From Candidatus Sumerlaeia bacterium (lineage in GTDB: Bacteria; Sumerlaeota; Sumerlaeia; SLMS01; JAHLLQ01): a DNA stretch of 33,749 nucleotides. Location: the NCBI GenBank assembly GCA_028284075.1, contig JANQSL010000262.1, forward strand, positions 1 through 33,749, given 5' to 3'. The notes under the pieces are model-generated. The model was not told the origin of the DNA. It ran no database searches and saw nothing but the letters and a program-made list of their open reading frames with translations. Below are positions 25,574 to 33,749 of the stretch, one piece after another (within the stretch, counting starts at the first letter, position 1; each line of letters starts with the position of its first letter). The translations under genes and the position numbers were made by a program.

Positions 25574-27664
25574 TCAGGAAGGGGCCAGACTGTAATCGTT
25601 GCGATCTGTCGCTTCCCTCGGTGCCTCACTGGACTTTTGCTTGTCCGGCGTGGGTCCCCCCTCCGGCATTGTCGAAAGAAACTCTATTCGAGTAAGAACC
25701 CCACGCCCGTTGCGATCATCTCTCAGGATCAGCAGCTCGTCGTAGCCGGCGTCGCTCACGCTGTCGGGAACCTCTACAACGATTGCCGGAGGCTCTTCGG
25801 GATTGGAAGAAGCCACACCAGCCTTCTGAACTTCGCCAACGACCTCCCCGTCCCGCAAGAACCTGACCATGATATCCCGTTCCGCTGAAACTCGGAGGCG
25901 AATAACCGGATAGTGCTCGGCTTCACCCAGCCTCAGCCGTCCCCCTCGACGATAACCTTCGAAGGGTATCGAGAGCCGGGCCCATAGGCCGGCGCCCTCC
26001 GGTAATTCCCGCGCGATTTTTGGTATATCCACAACCCAGCGCATTCGCGTTACCATCAGCGCCTCATCCTGAAATTCGCGGGTCGGAGCCCGGTACTGCT
26101 GCAGGTCGACCAAACCTTCATTGAGCCCAAGGTTGAATCGGGCGATTTCCTTGATGCGCTCGAAGCTGAACAGAGGACCTGAGATGACAAGGTGCAGACG
26201 GTCATAGTAGTCCGCAAGTTTCGCATCCTTGATCCGGTTCTCGCCGGACTCCACCGTTTCAAAGTAGCCGGGCGGAACAAGCCGTTCGTAGTGACCGATG
26301 CGCCACCATGGCATTGCACGAGCCGGCAGGTGAGCAATCAGTGCGTCGCCAAGTGCCCACGCATCGATAATATGGACATCCTTGCCTGCATAGAAGCCCT
26401 GCATGCCGACTGCGCCGCTCACGAAGGTTTCCATCTTCATGAGTTCCAGGCGCTCGCTGACCGTTGATATGCCGGGATCGGCAAAACGTTTCCGGCTGCC
26501 GCTCGAAAGCGCAGTGCGCTCGTGGTAGTAACTCCGTTCGTCGGCAATTCCGTGGATCGGCACCGTCTTTTCGAAAGTCTCATCGTAATCCGCGGTAATG
26601 GTATAAACAGGGCGAAGGGCTCCCAAACCCAGGAGCGTAATCAAGCCCGCGTGAATCAGGATGACCGGCGAACCGGAGTTCATCGGGACCCGGACCAGCA
26701 TCAGCAACGCGGCAAAGGCGGGAGCGGTCAGAAAGCGTCCCGCCATGGAATCCCCGCCGATCTTCAGGAGATACAGGCAATACAGCACGATGCCGGCGGC
26801 AAAGGGCCAGAAATCGCGGCGCGCGGACTTGCGCAGGCCCGCTGCCACGCCCGCCGCAATCATTGCGAGAGCCAGCGGATCCCACTGGAGTGAAACAATG
26901 TAGTAAGTCAGGCCCTGTCGGAAGAGTTCACCGCCCGGAATCCCGTTGTTCAGTTTTGCGAAGGCGGTGTTGGGAACCGGAAAGCCGTAGTAAAAGATCA
27001 CAAAGACTTCCCACAGCACGAAAGGAAGCACTCCCAGCAGGGCCCAGCGGAGTCTCGCCTCCCGCGTGGCTTTGCTGCGGAAGAAGAATTCAGCCGCCAT
27101 GGCCGGGCCGAACAGCAACATCAGATCGTGCCGCGTAAGCATTCCCAGCCCGCCGATCAGACAAATCAGGAACAGCCGTTTTGTGTCCGGTTCGGGTCGC
27201 ATCCACGCCATCATCATTGCCACCAGCAGAAGATGCGTCAGCGGGTTCTCAAGTCCGCTCGTCGAGTAGTCCACGAAGGAGCGCGACATAATCAGGCAGA
27301 GCAGGGCCAGCGATCCCGCGATCGGTCCCGAAGCGATGCGAAAGACCAGAAGTCCGGCGGCTGTTCCGCTGACCAGAAGGCACAGGATCAAAGCTGTGTT
27401 GGGAATCTCGCGTGTCACGAAGGATGCAACGGACATCACCCACATCCACAGCGTGTGCGTATACACCCAGACCCGCTCGCCCGGATTCCAGGTCAATCCA
27501 CGGCCGTGGATGAAGTTGTCCACCGTTCGAAACGTGATAAACGCATCGTCGCACAGCCATGCCGTGCGAACGATCACCAGTATCCAGACAATCAACATGA
27601 ATCCCGGCAGCAGTGCTGCCGAGGACCGCCAGTCGTCCGGCTCTTCCGTGATGTTGTTGGCCAT
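25574..27664 (-). CDS. GT-C-type membrane glycosyltransferase, AftB-like
   Basis: 696 residues. The N-terminal part has about ten hydrophobic helices with the metal/donor motif DDAFITFR (Asp39/Asp40) in the first outer loop, followed by NFIHGRGLTWNPGERVWVYT and LWMWV. This order is the mark of GT-C enzymes related to mycobacterial AftB (GT89), which use a polyprenyl-phosphate sugar on the outer face of the inner membrane. A large soluble C-terminal part (about 400-696) ends in a Pro- and charge-rich tail. The substrate here is unknown; an arabinofuranose-like donor would be inference from AftB alone. The start at ATG 27664 has only a weak ribosome site. The gene sits between the Tim44-TerB gene and the TolC operon, all on one strand. 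Confidence 0.8.
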   Translation of the reverse strand: MANNITEEPDDWRSSAALLPGFMLIVWILVIVRTAWLCDDAFITFRTVDNFIHGRGLTWNPGERVWVYTHTLWMWVMSVASFVTREIPNTALILCLLVSGTAAGLLVFRIASGPIAGSLALLCLIMSRSFVDYSTSGLENPLTHLLLVAMMMAWMRPEPDTKRLFLICLIGGLGMLTRHDLMLLFGPAMAAEFFFRSKATREARLRWALLGVLPFVLWEVFVIFYYGFPVPNTAFAKLNNGIPGGELFRQGLTYYIVSLQWDPLALAMIAAGVAAGLRKSARRDFWPFAAGIVLYCLYLLKIGGDSMAGRFLTAPAFAALLMLVRVPMNSGSPVILIHAGLITLLGLGALRPVYTITADYDETFEKTVPIHGIADERSYYHERTALSSGSRKRFADPGISTVSERLELMKMETFVSGAVGMQGFYAGKDVHIIDAWALGDALIAHLPARAMPWWRIGHYERLVPPGYFETVESGENRIKDAKLADYYDRLHLVISGPLFSFERIKEIARFNLGLNEGLVDLQQYRAPTREFQDEALMVTRMRWVVDIPKIARELPEGAGLWARLSIPFEGYRRGGRLRLGEAEHYPVIRLRVSAERDIMVRFLRDGEVVGEVQKAGVASSNPEEPPAIVVEVPDSVSDAGYDELLILRDDRNGRGVLTRIEFLSTMPEGGPTPDKQKSSEAPREATDRNDYSLAPS

Positions 27665-27757
27665 TTGATCGTCCGGATTGAAAACTGACTTGCGGGCCCA
27701 TTGCCCGGGCTTTCGCCCAAGTGGCGCAACGTCAAAACCCGCCGAATTCCTCCCGGT

Positions 27758-29737
27758 TTAGTGTGCCTTCAGCTCCCGCTTCGCCTCCTGATAGAGGAGT
27801 TTGCGTCTTTTCGTGATCAGCTGCTTCACATCATAGTCGATCATGCCGACTCGTCGGCCGGCCTGCAGCAGCAGTTTCTTCTCCGCACCGCTGACCTTGC
27901 CATCCATGAGTGCAGTATCCGTCATTGTCTCGAGCCACTGCTGTGCCTCCTCTCTGTCGCGAGGCTCCGGCAGGTCCATTTCGCCTGACTGGGCAAGTGA
28001 GATGAGCGCATCAATCTGTGCGGGATGAACGCCTCGCTTCTTTGCAAGACCTTCGATGAGTTTCCGCTCGGACTTGTCGACAACCGAATCCGCCACGACC
28101 GTCTTGACAATCCATGGCAGGACCGTTCCCGCGGCGGCGCCAGTGGTGATGAGTGCCTCTCGTGATTCACCTCCGCCAATCGGAATGACCGGTGGCTTTG
28201 CGCGGGCGGCTGTAGCCTCCTTGCGCAACGATTGGATTTCGGGTGCATATGGTGGCAGAATGTCCGCCAGCAACCATTCCGTATCGCCATTGTTCACCAA
28301 TGCTCCACAGTATGCACAGGTTTCGGCGGCGTTGTTGTCCGCCGGTGCCCCGCAGGACGGACAATGTGCTGATGAAACGCTCGACTCGACGTTTGTTTTT
28401 GCACCCGCCCCGCGCTCGAGCAGGAACACATCCGTGGTGATTCGTTTGTCACCGAAAGCTTTCCGCTCTCCGTTTTCGAGTTCGGCGAACTCGCGGGACG
28501 ACCACCGTATCTCAACCAGTGCGAGATCTTTCTGCTCGCCTGGTCGTATTCCAGGCACATTCACACTTCCAACCGCACAATCACCGCGATAGGAGCGGCC
28601 CCTGTCATTCCGTGTCCTAAGTCTCATGGCGTATTTTTCCGTAAAACCACTCGTTGAGAGCTTTGTTAACGGCGCGGTGTTTCCCTGCCTGTCCGCCATG
28701 GCTTTGCGCCAGAACATCACCGATGCACGATCCTCCAGGTGTCGGACGTGAAAACCGGGATCGTGATTCTGACGATACTCCATAACGGTTCGCGACTCCT
28801 CCTCCCGATGAGGAATCCACTCCGCCGCCTGGGTGATTTCCGTCAGAACCCAGTCGTACTGACCTGAACGCAACAGCGAACCACAGGATGTACATTTTAC
28901 CGTTTGATTCATTTCGATCGGTGATCCGCAATTCGGACACTGCCCTTCGATGAGCCCCGGCTTGTTCGCGATGGTCTTGACACCCGGGCGGCGAACGAAC
29001 GTCCAGTACTCCACAAACACGTCGTGATATTCGTTTTGAGGCAGTTTCTTTCCGTCCTTCAGCGAGACGCGATAGTCGTGAGCGGAGGCTCGGATCATGA
29101 CTGTCACGGCATCGAAAGGCTCACCGGGTGCGATATCCGCGACAGCGGCGTCGACAATTCGCACATCGTCCATTCTGTTCCGGTAGTTAAGATCTTTCTG
29201 TTCCTGGATTTGCAGGGTGAATCGTTCGAATAGACCGTCCGAAACGAATGCCCGGGCTTTCTCCATTGCCTGCTCGCTCCACGCCTTCTGAACGGCGAGG
29301 AAAGCGTTTCGTGTACGGCGGACGAATACTGCCGGGTCGAATTCAATATCTGTTTCCCGTATACGATCGATACCCGCCTGAATCTTTTTTCCGGACGCGA
29401 GTCTCGCCGCCTTTCGGATCACCCTGTTCTGATAGGTGTTCCCCGCTCCTTTCGCTCCACGAAGACCCGAAACGACAAGCACGATGATGACAATGATCAG
29501 CAGCGGGACTCCGACCGGAGGATATTCAATGGCCAGACGGACTAGGAAATAGAGAAGATAAATGATCGCCTCACCTTCTCCACCACCGCCAACGCCTCCG
29601 CCACCCCCTCCGAAGCCTTCACCACCCCCCGCCCGGGCGTTGCTGAGGGCGGGTATCAGTATCAGAATGCCTGAGACCGCTGCCAGGATCAGTAAGCGGG
29701 ATACGTGTGGTTTCAGTGTTTGGAACTGCCGGCTCAT
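27758..29737 (-). CDS. Membrane protein with duplicated Tim44-like/zinc-ribbon modules and C-terminal TerB domain
   Basis: 659 residues. An N-terminal signal or membrane helix (14-34) is followed by a Gly-rich stretch (37-54) and two further helices (about 56-70 and 76-92). Then come two similar modules, each a Tim44-like alpha/beta domain plus a zinc ribbon. Module 1 spans about 133-305 with Cys267, 270, 282 and 285. Module 2 spans about 328-495 with Cys459, 462, 474 and 477. After each ribbon the chain continues alike (YDWVLTEI, TEWLLADI). The C-terminal helices (about 555-655; VDKSERKLIEGLAKKRGVHP, DGKVSGAEKKLLLQAG) are TerB-like. Tim44-like domains occur in import and lipid-contact proteins, and TerB in tellurite and stress-linked systems; the combined function is unknown. 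The ATG at 29737 has GAGGG nearby. The gene is divergent from the SASA gene. Confidence 0.82.
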   Translation of the reverse strand: MSRQFQTLKPHVSRLLILAAVSGILILIPALSNARAGGGEGFGGGGGGVGGGGEGEAIIYLLYFLVRLAIEYPPVGVPLLIIVIIVLVVSGLRGAKGAGNTYQNRVIRKAARLASGKKIQAGIDRIRETDIEFDPAVFVRRTRNAFLAVQKAWSEQAMEKARAFVSDGLFERFTLQIQEQKDLNYRNRMDDVRIVDAAVADIAPGEPFDAVTVMIRASAHDYRVSLKDGKKLPQNEYHDVFVEYWTFVRRPGVKTIANKPGLIEGQCPNCGSPIEMNQTVKCTSCGSLLRSGQYDWVLTEITQAAEWIPHREEESRTVMEYRQNHDPGFHVRHLEDRASVMFWRKAMADRQGNTAPLTKLSTSGFTEKYAMRLRTRNDRGRSYRGDCAVGSVNVPGIRPGEQKDLALVEIRWSSREFAELENGERKAFGDKRITTDVFLLERGAGAKTNVESSVSSAHCPSCGAPADNNAAETCAYCGALVNNGDTEWLLADILPPYAPEIQSLRKEATAARAKPPVIPIGGGESREALITTGAAAGTVLPWIVKTVVADSVVDKSERKLIEGLAKKRGVHPAQIDALISLAQSGEMDLPEPRDREEAQQWLETMTDTALMDGKVSGAEKKLLLQAGRRVGMIDYDVKQLITKRRKLLYQEAKRELKAH

Positions 29738-29850
29738 TGTCTTTCACCCTCTTCATACCGGTACGGTGGAAGCAAGTCATGCATTCCCGCTTTTCTGTCG
29801 CACTCGTCACGAAGACATGGAATCGTCCCTGTCGCTTCCAGGAGTCGCGC

Positions 29851-31773
29851 GTGCCACGAATCTTGTCTCCAGGCCGACTGCTTTGCCTGTTCCTTTCGAT
29901 GATGGGAGCGGTGGTTGAGGCAGGCACCCTGATTACCGACAACGACGCCGGCAATCAGGTCTATTCGGAAACCGGAACATGGTCCACGAGTTCTCTGACA
30001 GGCTTTGAAGGTCTGACGTATCGAACGGCGCACCCCGGCACAGGACTCTCCACTGCAACCTGGACCCCGGATGTCCCCATCGCTCAAAGATACGATGTCC
30101 GTGTTCACTATCGGGACGGAGGAAACCGTACGACGCTGGCAAAGTATACCGTCCATCACGCCGAGGGGGAATCCGTGTTGGTTGTGGACCAGTCGGGTTC
30201 GGGTGAACTTGTTGCCGATGATATCGGCCGCTTCTCGTTTGGGGTGGGAGAAGGCCACCATATTGTTCTGAGCTCGGAAGGATCAAACGGCTACGTCATC
30301 GCAGACGCCATTGAGTTGATCCCGGTCGATTTCCCGTTCATCTTTCCGGAGATCGGAAACGTAACGCACTCGCCGCTACACCCCCGGCCCGGTGACTCTG
30401 TTACCATCCAGGCCGAAGTTGGCTACTCTGGCGAATCTTCGCCTGACGTTTTTCTGGAATGGCGCTCGGGTTTTTCCGGAGAAACGGAAACGGTGCCAAT
30501 GATTGCGGTGACCCGCGGCGAGGATAATATCACCTACTTTGCAACTCTTCCATCGTTTCAGGCCCTCGAGTTTGTGGAATACGGCGTCCGCGCCGAAGCG
30601 GCCGGATTCGACAGTTCCGTCAAACATCGCGCTTTTCAGGTAACACAGGCGGGAACGGCCGGTCCTCACGTGTTTATCGTGGCCGGACAGTCCAACGCAT
30701 GTGGCCCGGGGGAACTGACGGAAACGAACGAGCAATCCCATCCCGCTGTGCTGATGTTTGGTTCTGACTACCAGTGGAAGACCGCGTATGAACCCATTAC
30801 CGATGCGACGAACCGCATCGACGTCATTGCCAACTGTCCGTGGACTCCTGAGACTGTTCGCGGGCATGGATTTGCACTTCGTGCCTGCAAGGATCTGGTG
30901 GCAGCGGATCCCGCCACCTGCCGGCTGATACCTGCGGCCGGCGGAGGAACTTCTCTGGCCGAGTGGCAGCGCCACGCGGATCCTTTCGACCGGTCAACTC
31001 TCTTCGGTTCCATGAACTATCGGCGCCTTGTGTGTTCACCCGAAGGTATTACCGCCTTGTGGTGGTATCAGGGTGAAAGCGACTCCTCATCTCCAACCTT
31101 TATACTCGATCACCGGCAATTCATTGCCAGTGCCCGCGAGGAGATTTCGACCGACCTGCCCGTTATCTATGCCCAACTCGGCAGCAGTCCGGATTCGTCG
31201 TACAACTCCCGCCTCTTTGACACAGGCGAGAAACAGCGCAGGATGGAGTCCGGTTCCGGTACCCCGGAGGAGATCGAACACCATCACATGGTCGTGACGT
31301 TCGATTTGCCTCAGCTTGATCAGGTGCATCTGGATCAGGGCGCGACAAAAGAACTCGGGCGGCGGTTTGCCTTGGCTACGAGACAGCATATATTTGGTGA
31401 GGACATTGATGGAACGGGTCCGCGGCTCCGGACAAAGGGTCCTGCATTTTTCGACCCGGCCGACCCGGCCAGAGTCGTGGTTGTGTTTGATCGTGAGGTC
31501 TCTGAGCCGGCCCCCGGAGCTGAGACTCTCTTTCGCGTTGATGGTGAGATTCCTGTCTCGATAGCCCGCGACCCCGGGGCTCACAACGTCCTTCTCCTCG
31601 AGATGACCGGCCCGGTTGAATCGGATGCGGTACTCACTTACGGCTCCCCGCCGGCATCCGGGCTCCATATCCGGAGGATAAATGTTCTCAAGGGGGGGAA
31701 CGACTTGCCCGTTCCGCGTTTCGGTCCCGTTGAAATTCAGACTTTCCAGGGAACACTCTGGCAGCTGAGATGA
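29851..31773 (+). CDS. Exported golvesin-domain and SASA-type (sialate O-acetylesterase-like) esterase
   Basis: 640 residues from the GTG at 29851, chosen because AGGAG lies 6 bases upstream and a clean signal peptide follows (RLLCLFLSMMGAVVEA). Longer in-frame starts at 29707 and 29779 give no signal peptide. Residues 26-157 form a golvesin/Xly-like domain (ITDNDAGNQV, YRDGGNRTT, SNGYVIADAIELIPV). A linker domain (about 165-265) precedes the SASA esterase. Its nucleophile is Ser281 in FIVAGQSNA, the middle block is WWYQGESD, and the catalytic pair is Asp490/His493 in LDQVHLDQGA. SASA enzymes remove O-acetyl groups from sugars; the substrate here is unknown, but peptidoglycan or an extracellular glycan would fit the locus. 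A C-terminal domain of about 130 residues has no known role. Confidence 0.88.
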   Translation: MPRILSPGRLLCLFLSMMGAVVEAGTLITDNDAGNQVYSETGTWSTSSLTGFEGLTYRTAHPGTGLSTATWTPDVPIAQRYDVRVHYRDGGNRTTLAKYTVHHAEGESVLVVDQSGSGELVADDIGRFSFGVGEGHHIVLSSEGSNGYVIADAIELIPVDFPFIFPEIGNVTHSPLHPRPGDSVTIQAEVGYSGESSPDVFLEWRSGFSGETETVPMIAVTRGEDNITYFATLPSFQALEFVEYGVRAEAAGFDSSVKHRAFQVTQAGTAGPHVFIVAGQSNACGPGELTETNEQSHPAVLMFGSDYQWKTAYEPITDATNRIDVIANCPWTPETVRGHGFALRACKDLVAADPATCRLIPAAGGGTSLAEWQRHADPFDRSTLFGSMNYRRLVCSPEGITALWWYQGESDSSSPTFILDHRQFIASAREEISTDLPVIYAQLGSSPDSSYNSRLFDTGEKQRRMESGSGTPEEIEHHHMVVTFDLPQLDQVHLDQGATKELGRRFALATRQHIFGEDIDGTGPRLRTKGPAFFDPADPARVVVVFDREVSEPAPGAETLFRVDGEIPVSIARDPGAHNVLLLEMTGPVESDAVLTYGSPPASGLHIRRINVLKGGNDLPVPRFGPVEIQTFQGTLWQLR

Positions 31774-32175
31774 CTGTCCGGGCGGCCTCTGATATCGGCT
31801 CCCCCATTTTCCCCCGCGGGAGAATCCACCCATTTTAGCCAAAGAGAGCGGTCAATTCTTCGTCAAACACGCGCTCCATCTAAGATGAGTTAAATCAATG
31901 GTTTGAGAAATACCGGGTTTTTCACAGGTTTTTTGAACACAAAGTGAAACTTGAAAATAAGTGATATATTGTATTTTGTCGAGGCGTCTGGGTCTAGATG
32001 TGGTACCCCTGCGATGTCTCGAAAACGTGCTCCAACTCCAACAAAATCAGGTTAATAATGCTTGACCGTCTACAGGGTTATCCCCACTTTCACTTTCACC
32101 GGGGGATTTCGGCCACGATTACCCATTTCTGGGGGAACAGGCGAATTTCCACCCCGAGGATGAAGGCTCCATCGC
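31774..32175 (+). other. 402-base leader region of mraZ
   Basis: No gene. An A/T-rich stretch (about 31850-32000) contains TTGAAA (31951-31956) and TATTTT 15 bases later, so a promoter here is possible but poorly spaced. Nearer mraZ are ATCCCC/GGGGAT (32080-32085 with 32102-32107), a tandem ACTTTC, and GGGGGA twice at 30-base spacing (32101 and 32131). TGGGN boxes are the known MraZ operator; TGGGG occurs at 32130-32134, and TGGGT (32125-32121) and TGGGG (32086-32082) occur on the other strand, without the regular spacing of the E. coli site. Confidence 0.4.
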
Positions 32176-32640
32176 ATGGCGCAGCGCCTGACAGGCATGG
32201 TGGAACAGCGAGTCGATGATCGCCAAAGGATCGCGATTCCCGCCCGGTTTAAGGATGCCTTGCGCCATTTCTCCGGTTCCTCGGAGGCCGATCTGAGCGT
32301 GACCGTCGGCCTCGGTCTTGAAGGAAGGCTATGCATCTTCCCCAAGACTGTCCATGACGAATTGCTGGACCATCTCGATTCTCAGCCGGCTTTCGACCCC
32401 AAGTGGCGCCGAATCCGGAATATGGTCGAGGGGTCGGCCGAAGAGCAGGCTCTGGACAAGCAGAGCCGCATCAAAATTCCCGCGCTTCTGGCGAGGCGTT
32501 TGGAGCTTGAGGGGACCATCGTGGTGATGGGGGCGGGAAGGCACCTGGTTTTGATGACAATGGCGGAATGGGAGAGGGAGCTGGACGAGTATGCAACGTT
32601 TGCCGACGAGCTCGCTGCTGAAGAGCGCGCACGCGGCTGA
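32176..32640 (+). CDS. mraZ: MraZ, transcriptional regulator of the division and cell wall cluster
   Basis: 154 residues, the usual MraZ size. Two SpoVT/AbrB-like halves are visible: VDDRQRIAIPARFKDAL (14-30) and LDKQSRIKIPALLARRL (about 92-108), each with the DxxxR...IP hallmark. MraZ forms a ring that binds TGGGN repeats upstream of its own gene and represses the dcw operon. The gene is followed by rsmH after 120 bases, the standard order in many bacteria. A GAAGG lies about 9 bases before the ATG at 32176. The C-terminus is longer and more acidic than in E. coli MraZ. Confidence 0.95.
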   Translation: MAQRLTGMVEQRVDDRQRIAIPARFKDALRHFSGSSEADLSVTVGLGLEGRLCIFPKTVHDELLDHLDSQPAFDPKWRRIRNMVEGSAEEQALDKQSRIKIPALLARRLELEGTIVVMGAGRHLVLMTMAEWERELDEYATFADELAAEERARG

Positions 32641-32760
32641 CGACGGAATTTTGGGTTTTTCACCAACGCCTGTTGGGCGGCGCGGAGCCGGAGCCGCGAT
32701 TCAACTTCGGCAAAGGAGACGGACCGAAGCGGGACACCGACAGTACGAGGCGGCACTGGC

Positions 32761-33735
32761 ATGAATCATCAACCCGTAATGGTGGAGGAGATTCTCGCCC
32801 GATTGAATGTCTCTCCTGGTCAGGTGATCTGCGACGGTACGATCGGCGGCGCGGGCCACGCGAGTGAACTGATTCGCCGGTTGAACGGGACAGGGGTTTT
32901 TGTCGGTCTGGACCGCGATCCCGACATGATTGGTCGGGCGCGGAGGCGGCTCGAAGGGGTTGCCGCGGACCACGAAAGCGGACGGGAGGAATTGCGCCTG
33001 ATACTCAAAGCGGCGCGATACGGCGAGCTGCCGGAAGTTCTGGCCGGTGAAGGCCTGGAAGGCGCGGACGCAGTGTTGCTCGACATCGGCATCAACAGCA
33101 TTCAAGTCGATGATCCCGCCCGCGGGTTCTCTTTCTCCAGGGACGGTCCGCTGGATGGCCGCTACAATCCCGCCGAGCCCGGGACGCGCTCTGTTGCGGA
33201 TCTCGTCAACATCGAGGAAGAGCGGACTCTTGCCCGCTGGATTCGAGACTATTCCGACGAACGCTTCGCGGGAAGGATTGCGAGGCGCATTGTTGAACGC
33301 CGCGTAAAAAGAGCCTTTGAAACAACGACGGAATTTGCCGGCGTCATCGTCGACTGCTACCCGGCGAACAAGCGTCATAAAAAGCCGCATCCCGCAACAC
33401 GCACATTTCAGGCGCTGCGCATCGTGGCAAACAATGAACTGCATCATGTTGAGCAAGGTATTCGGAGTTGCATCGAGACGCTTAACCCCGGTGGCACGTT
33501 GTGCGTGATTTCATATCACTCCGGTGAAGACAGAATCACCAAGCGGCTTTTCGACGAATATGGATCTCCAAAGACTGATCCGACGAATGCCTATTCGGCC
33601 ACAACGTTTGAGGGCATCGATTATCGCGTTGAGAGCCGTGGAGCGAAAAAACCGACGGCCGGTGAGGTTGAGAGCAATCCGCGCGCACGCAGCGCTCGCC
33701 TGCGGACGATACGTCGCGTGGAGGCGTCTGCATGA
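32761..33735 (+). CDS. rsmH: 16S rRNA C1402 N4-methyltransferase RsmH
   Basis: 324 residues. The family N-terminus HQPVMVEEIL is followed by the SAM-binding motif DGTIGGAGHA (25-34), LDRDP, LLDIGINSIQVDDPARGFSF, DGPLDGRYNP, and the later THPATRTFQALR-like segment (HPATRTFQALRI). It ends with a segment like the family signature (ISYHSGEDRITKRLF). It methylates N4 of cytidine 1402 in the ribosomal P site using SAM. Two details deviate: INSIQVDDP where most members have SSxQxD, and no long C-terminal extension. A GAGG lies about 10 bases before the ATG. The TGA at 33733-33735 overlaps the next start (ATGA). Confidence 0.96.
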   Translation: MNHQPVMVEEILARLNVSPGQVICDGTIGGAGHASELIRRLNGTGVFVGLDRDPDMIGRARRRLEGVAADHESGREELRLILKAARYGELPEVLAGEGLEGADAVLLDIGINSIQVDDPARGFSFSRDGPLDGRYNPAEPGTRSVADLVNIEEERTLARWIRDYSDERFAGRIARRIVERRVKRAFETTTEFAGVIVDCYPANKRHKKPHPATRTFQALRIVANNELHHVEQGIRSCIETLNPGGTLCVISYHSGEDRITKRLFDEYGSPKTDPTNAYSATTFEGIDYRVESRGAKKPTAGEVESNPRARSARLRTIRRVEASA

Positions 33736-33749
33736 GTCAGCGTCGCTCA
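33732..33749 (+). CDS. Start of the next dcw gene (cut by window end)
   Basis: An ATG at 33732 overlaps the rsmH TGA by 4 bases and continues MSQRRS to the window edge. By gene order this is expected to be an FtsL-like or FtsI gene, but too little is visible to name it. Confidence 0.5.

Noticed and set aside
32701..33456. Minus-strand ORF of 251 codons opposite rsmH
   Set aside because: It lies entirely antisense to the conserved rsmH frame, with no ribosome site.

Overview
The window looks like chromosomal DNA from a Gram-negative bacterium with a moderately high G+C content. It encodes a TolC-type outer-membrane channel, a periplasmic adaptor protein, periplasmic cell-wall hydrolases and many exported proteins. 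Copies of a golvesin/Xly-type beta-sandwich domain, Cna-B/carboxypeptidase-regulatory repeats, a DUF1573 protein and a Tim44-zinc ribbon-TerB fusion together suggest a poorly cultured phylum (PVC-like, Hydrogenedentota- or Sumerlaeota-like). That placement is inference and I cannot fix the lineage. No rRNA, tRNA, CRISPR array, transposase or phage gene is visible.

Layout. (1) Positions 1-5343: the 3' end of a surface-protein gene, a strong terminator, a complete cobalamin-dependent methionine synthase (metH) with an operator-like palindrome in its leader, then a gene-poor gap. (2) Positions 5344-7816, minus strand: a compact, A/T-richer operon for a very cysteine-rich secreted protein, a LolA-like exported protein with a C-terminal membrane anchor that is interrupted by one in-frame TGA, and a DUF1573 lipoprotein-like protein. 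(3) Positions 8309-19804, minus strand: an envelope region with a compact S13 DD-peptidase carrying two golvesin-like domains, a two-gene operon (TPR protein plus a 1000-residue beta-sandwich repeat protein), two tandem near-identical amidases with C-terminal golvesin domains, a decayed fragment of a further golvesin domain, and a membrane-anchored PD40 propeller protein. (4) Positions 20030-29737, minus strand: a hybrid histidine kinase, an ABC ATPase/adaptor/TolC set without its permease, an AftB-like GT-C membrane glycosyltransferase, and the Tim44-zinc ribbon-TerB protein. (5) Positions 29851-33749, plus strand: a golvesin-SASA esterase, then the start of the division and cell-wall (dcw) cluster: mraZ, rsmH and the first codons of the next gene.

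The common theme is the cell envelope: peptidoglycan trimming (S13 peptidase, two amidases), carbohydrate de-esterification (SASA), lipid-linked glycosyl transfer, efflux, and the dcw cluster. The golvesin-type domain is the shared accessory module on four complete enzymes here. The most notable observations are the cysteine-rich/LolA-like/DUF1573 operon with its TGA interruption, the golvesin gene fragment left next to the amidase pair, and a start-codon hairpin conserved in both amidase copies.
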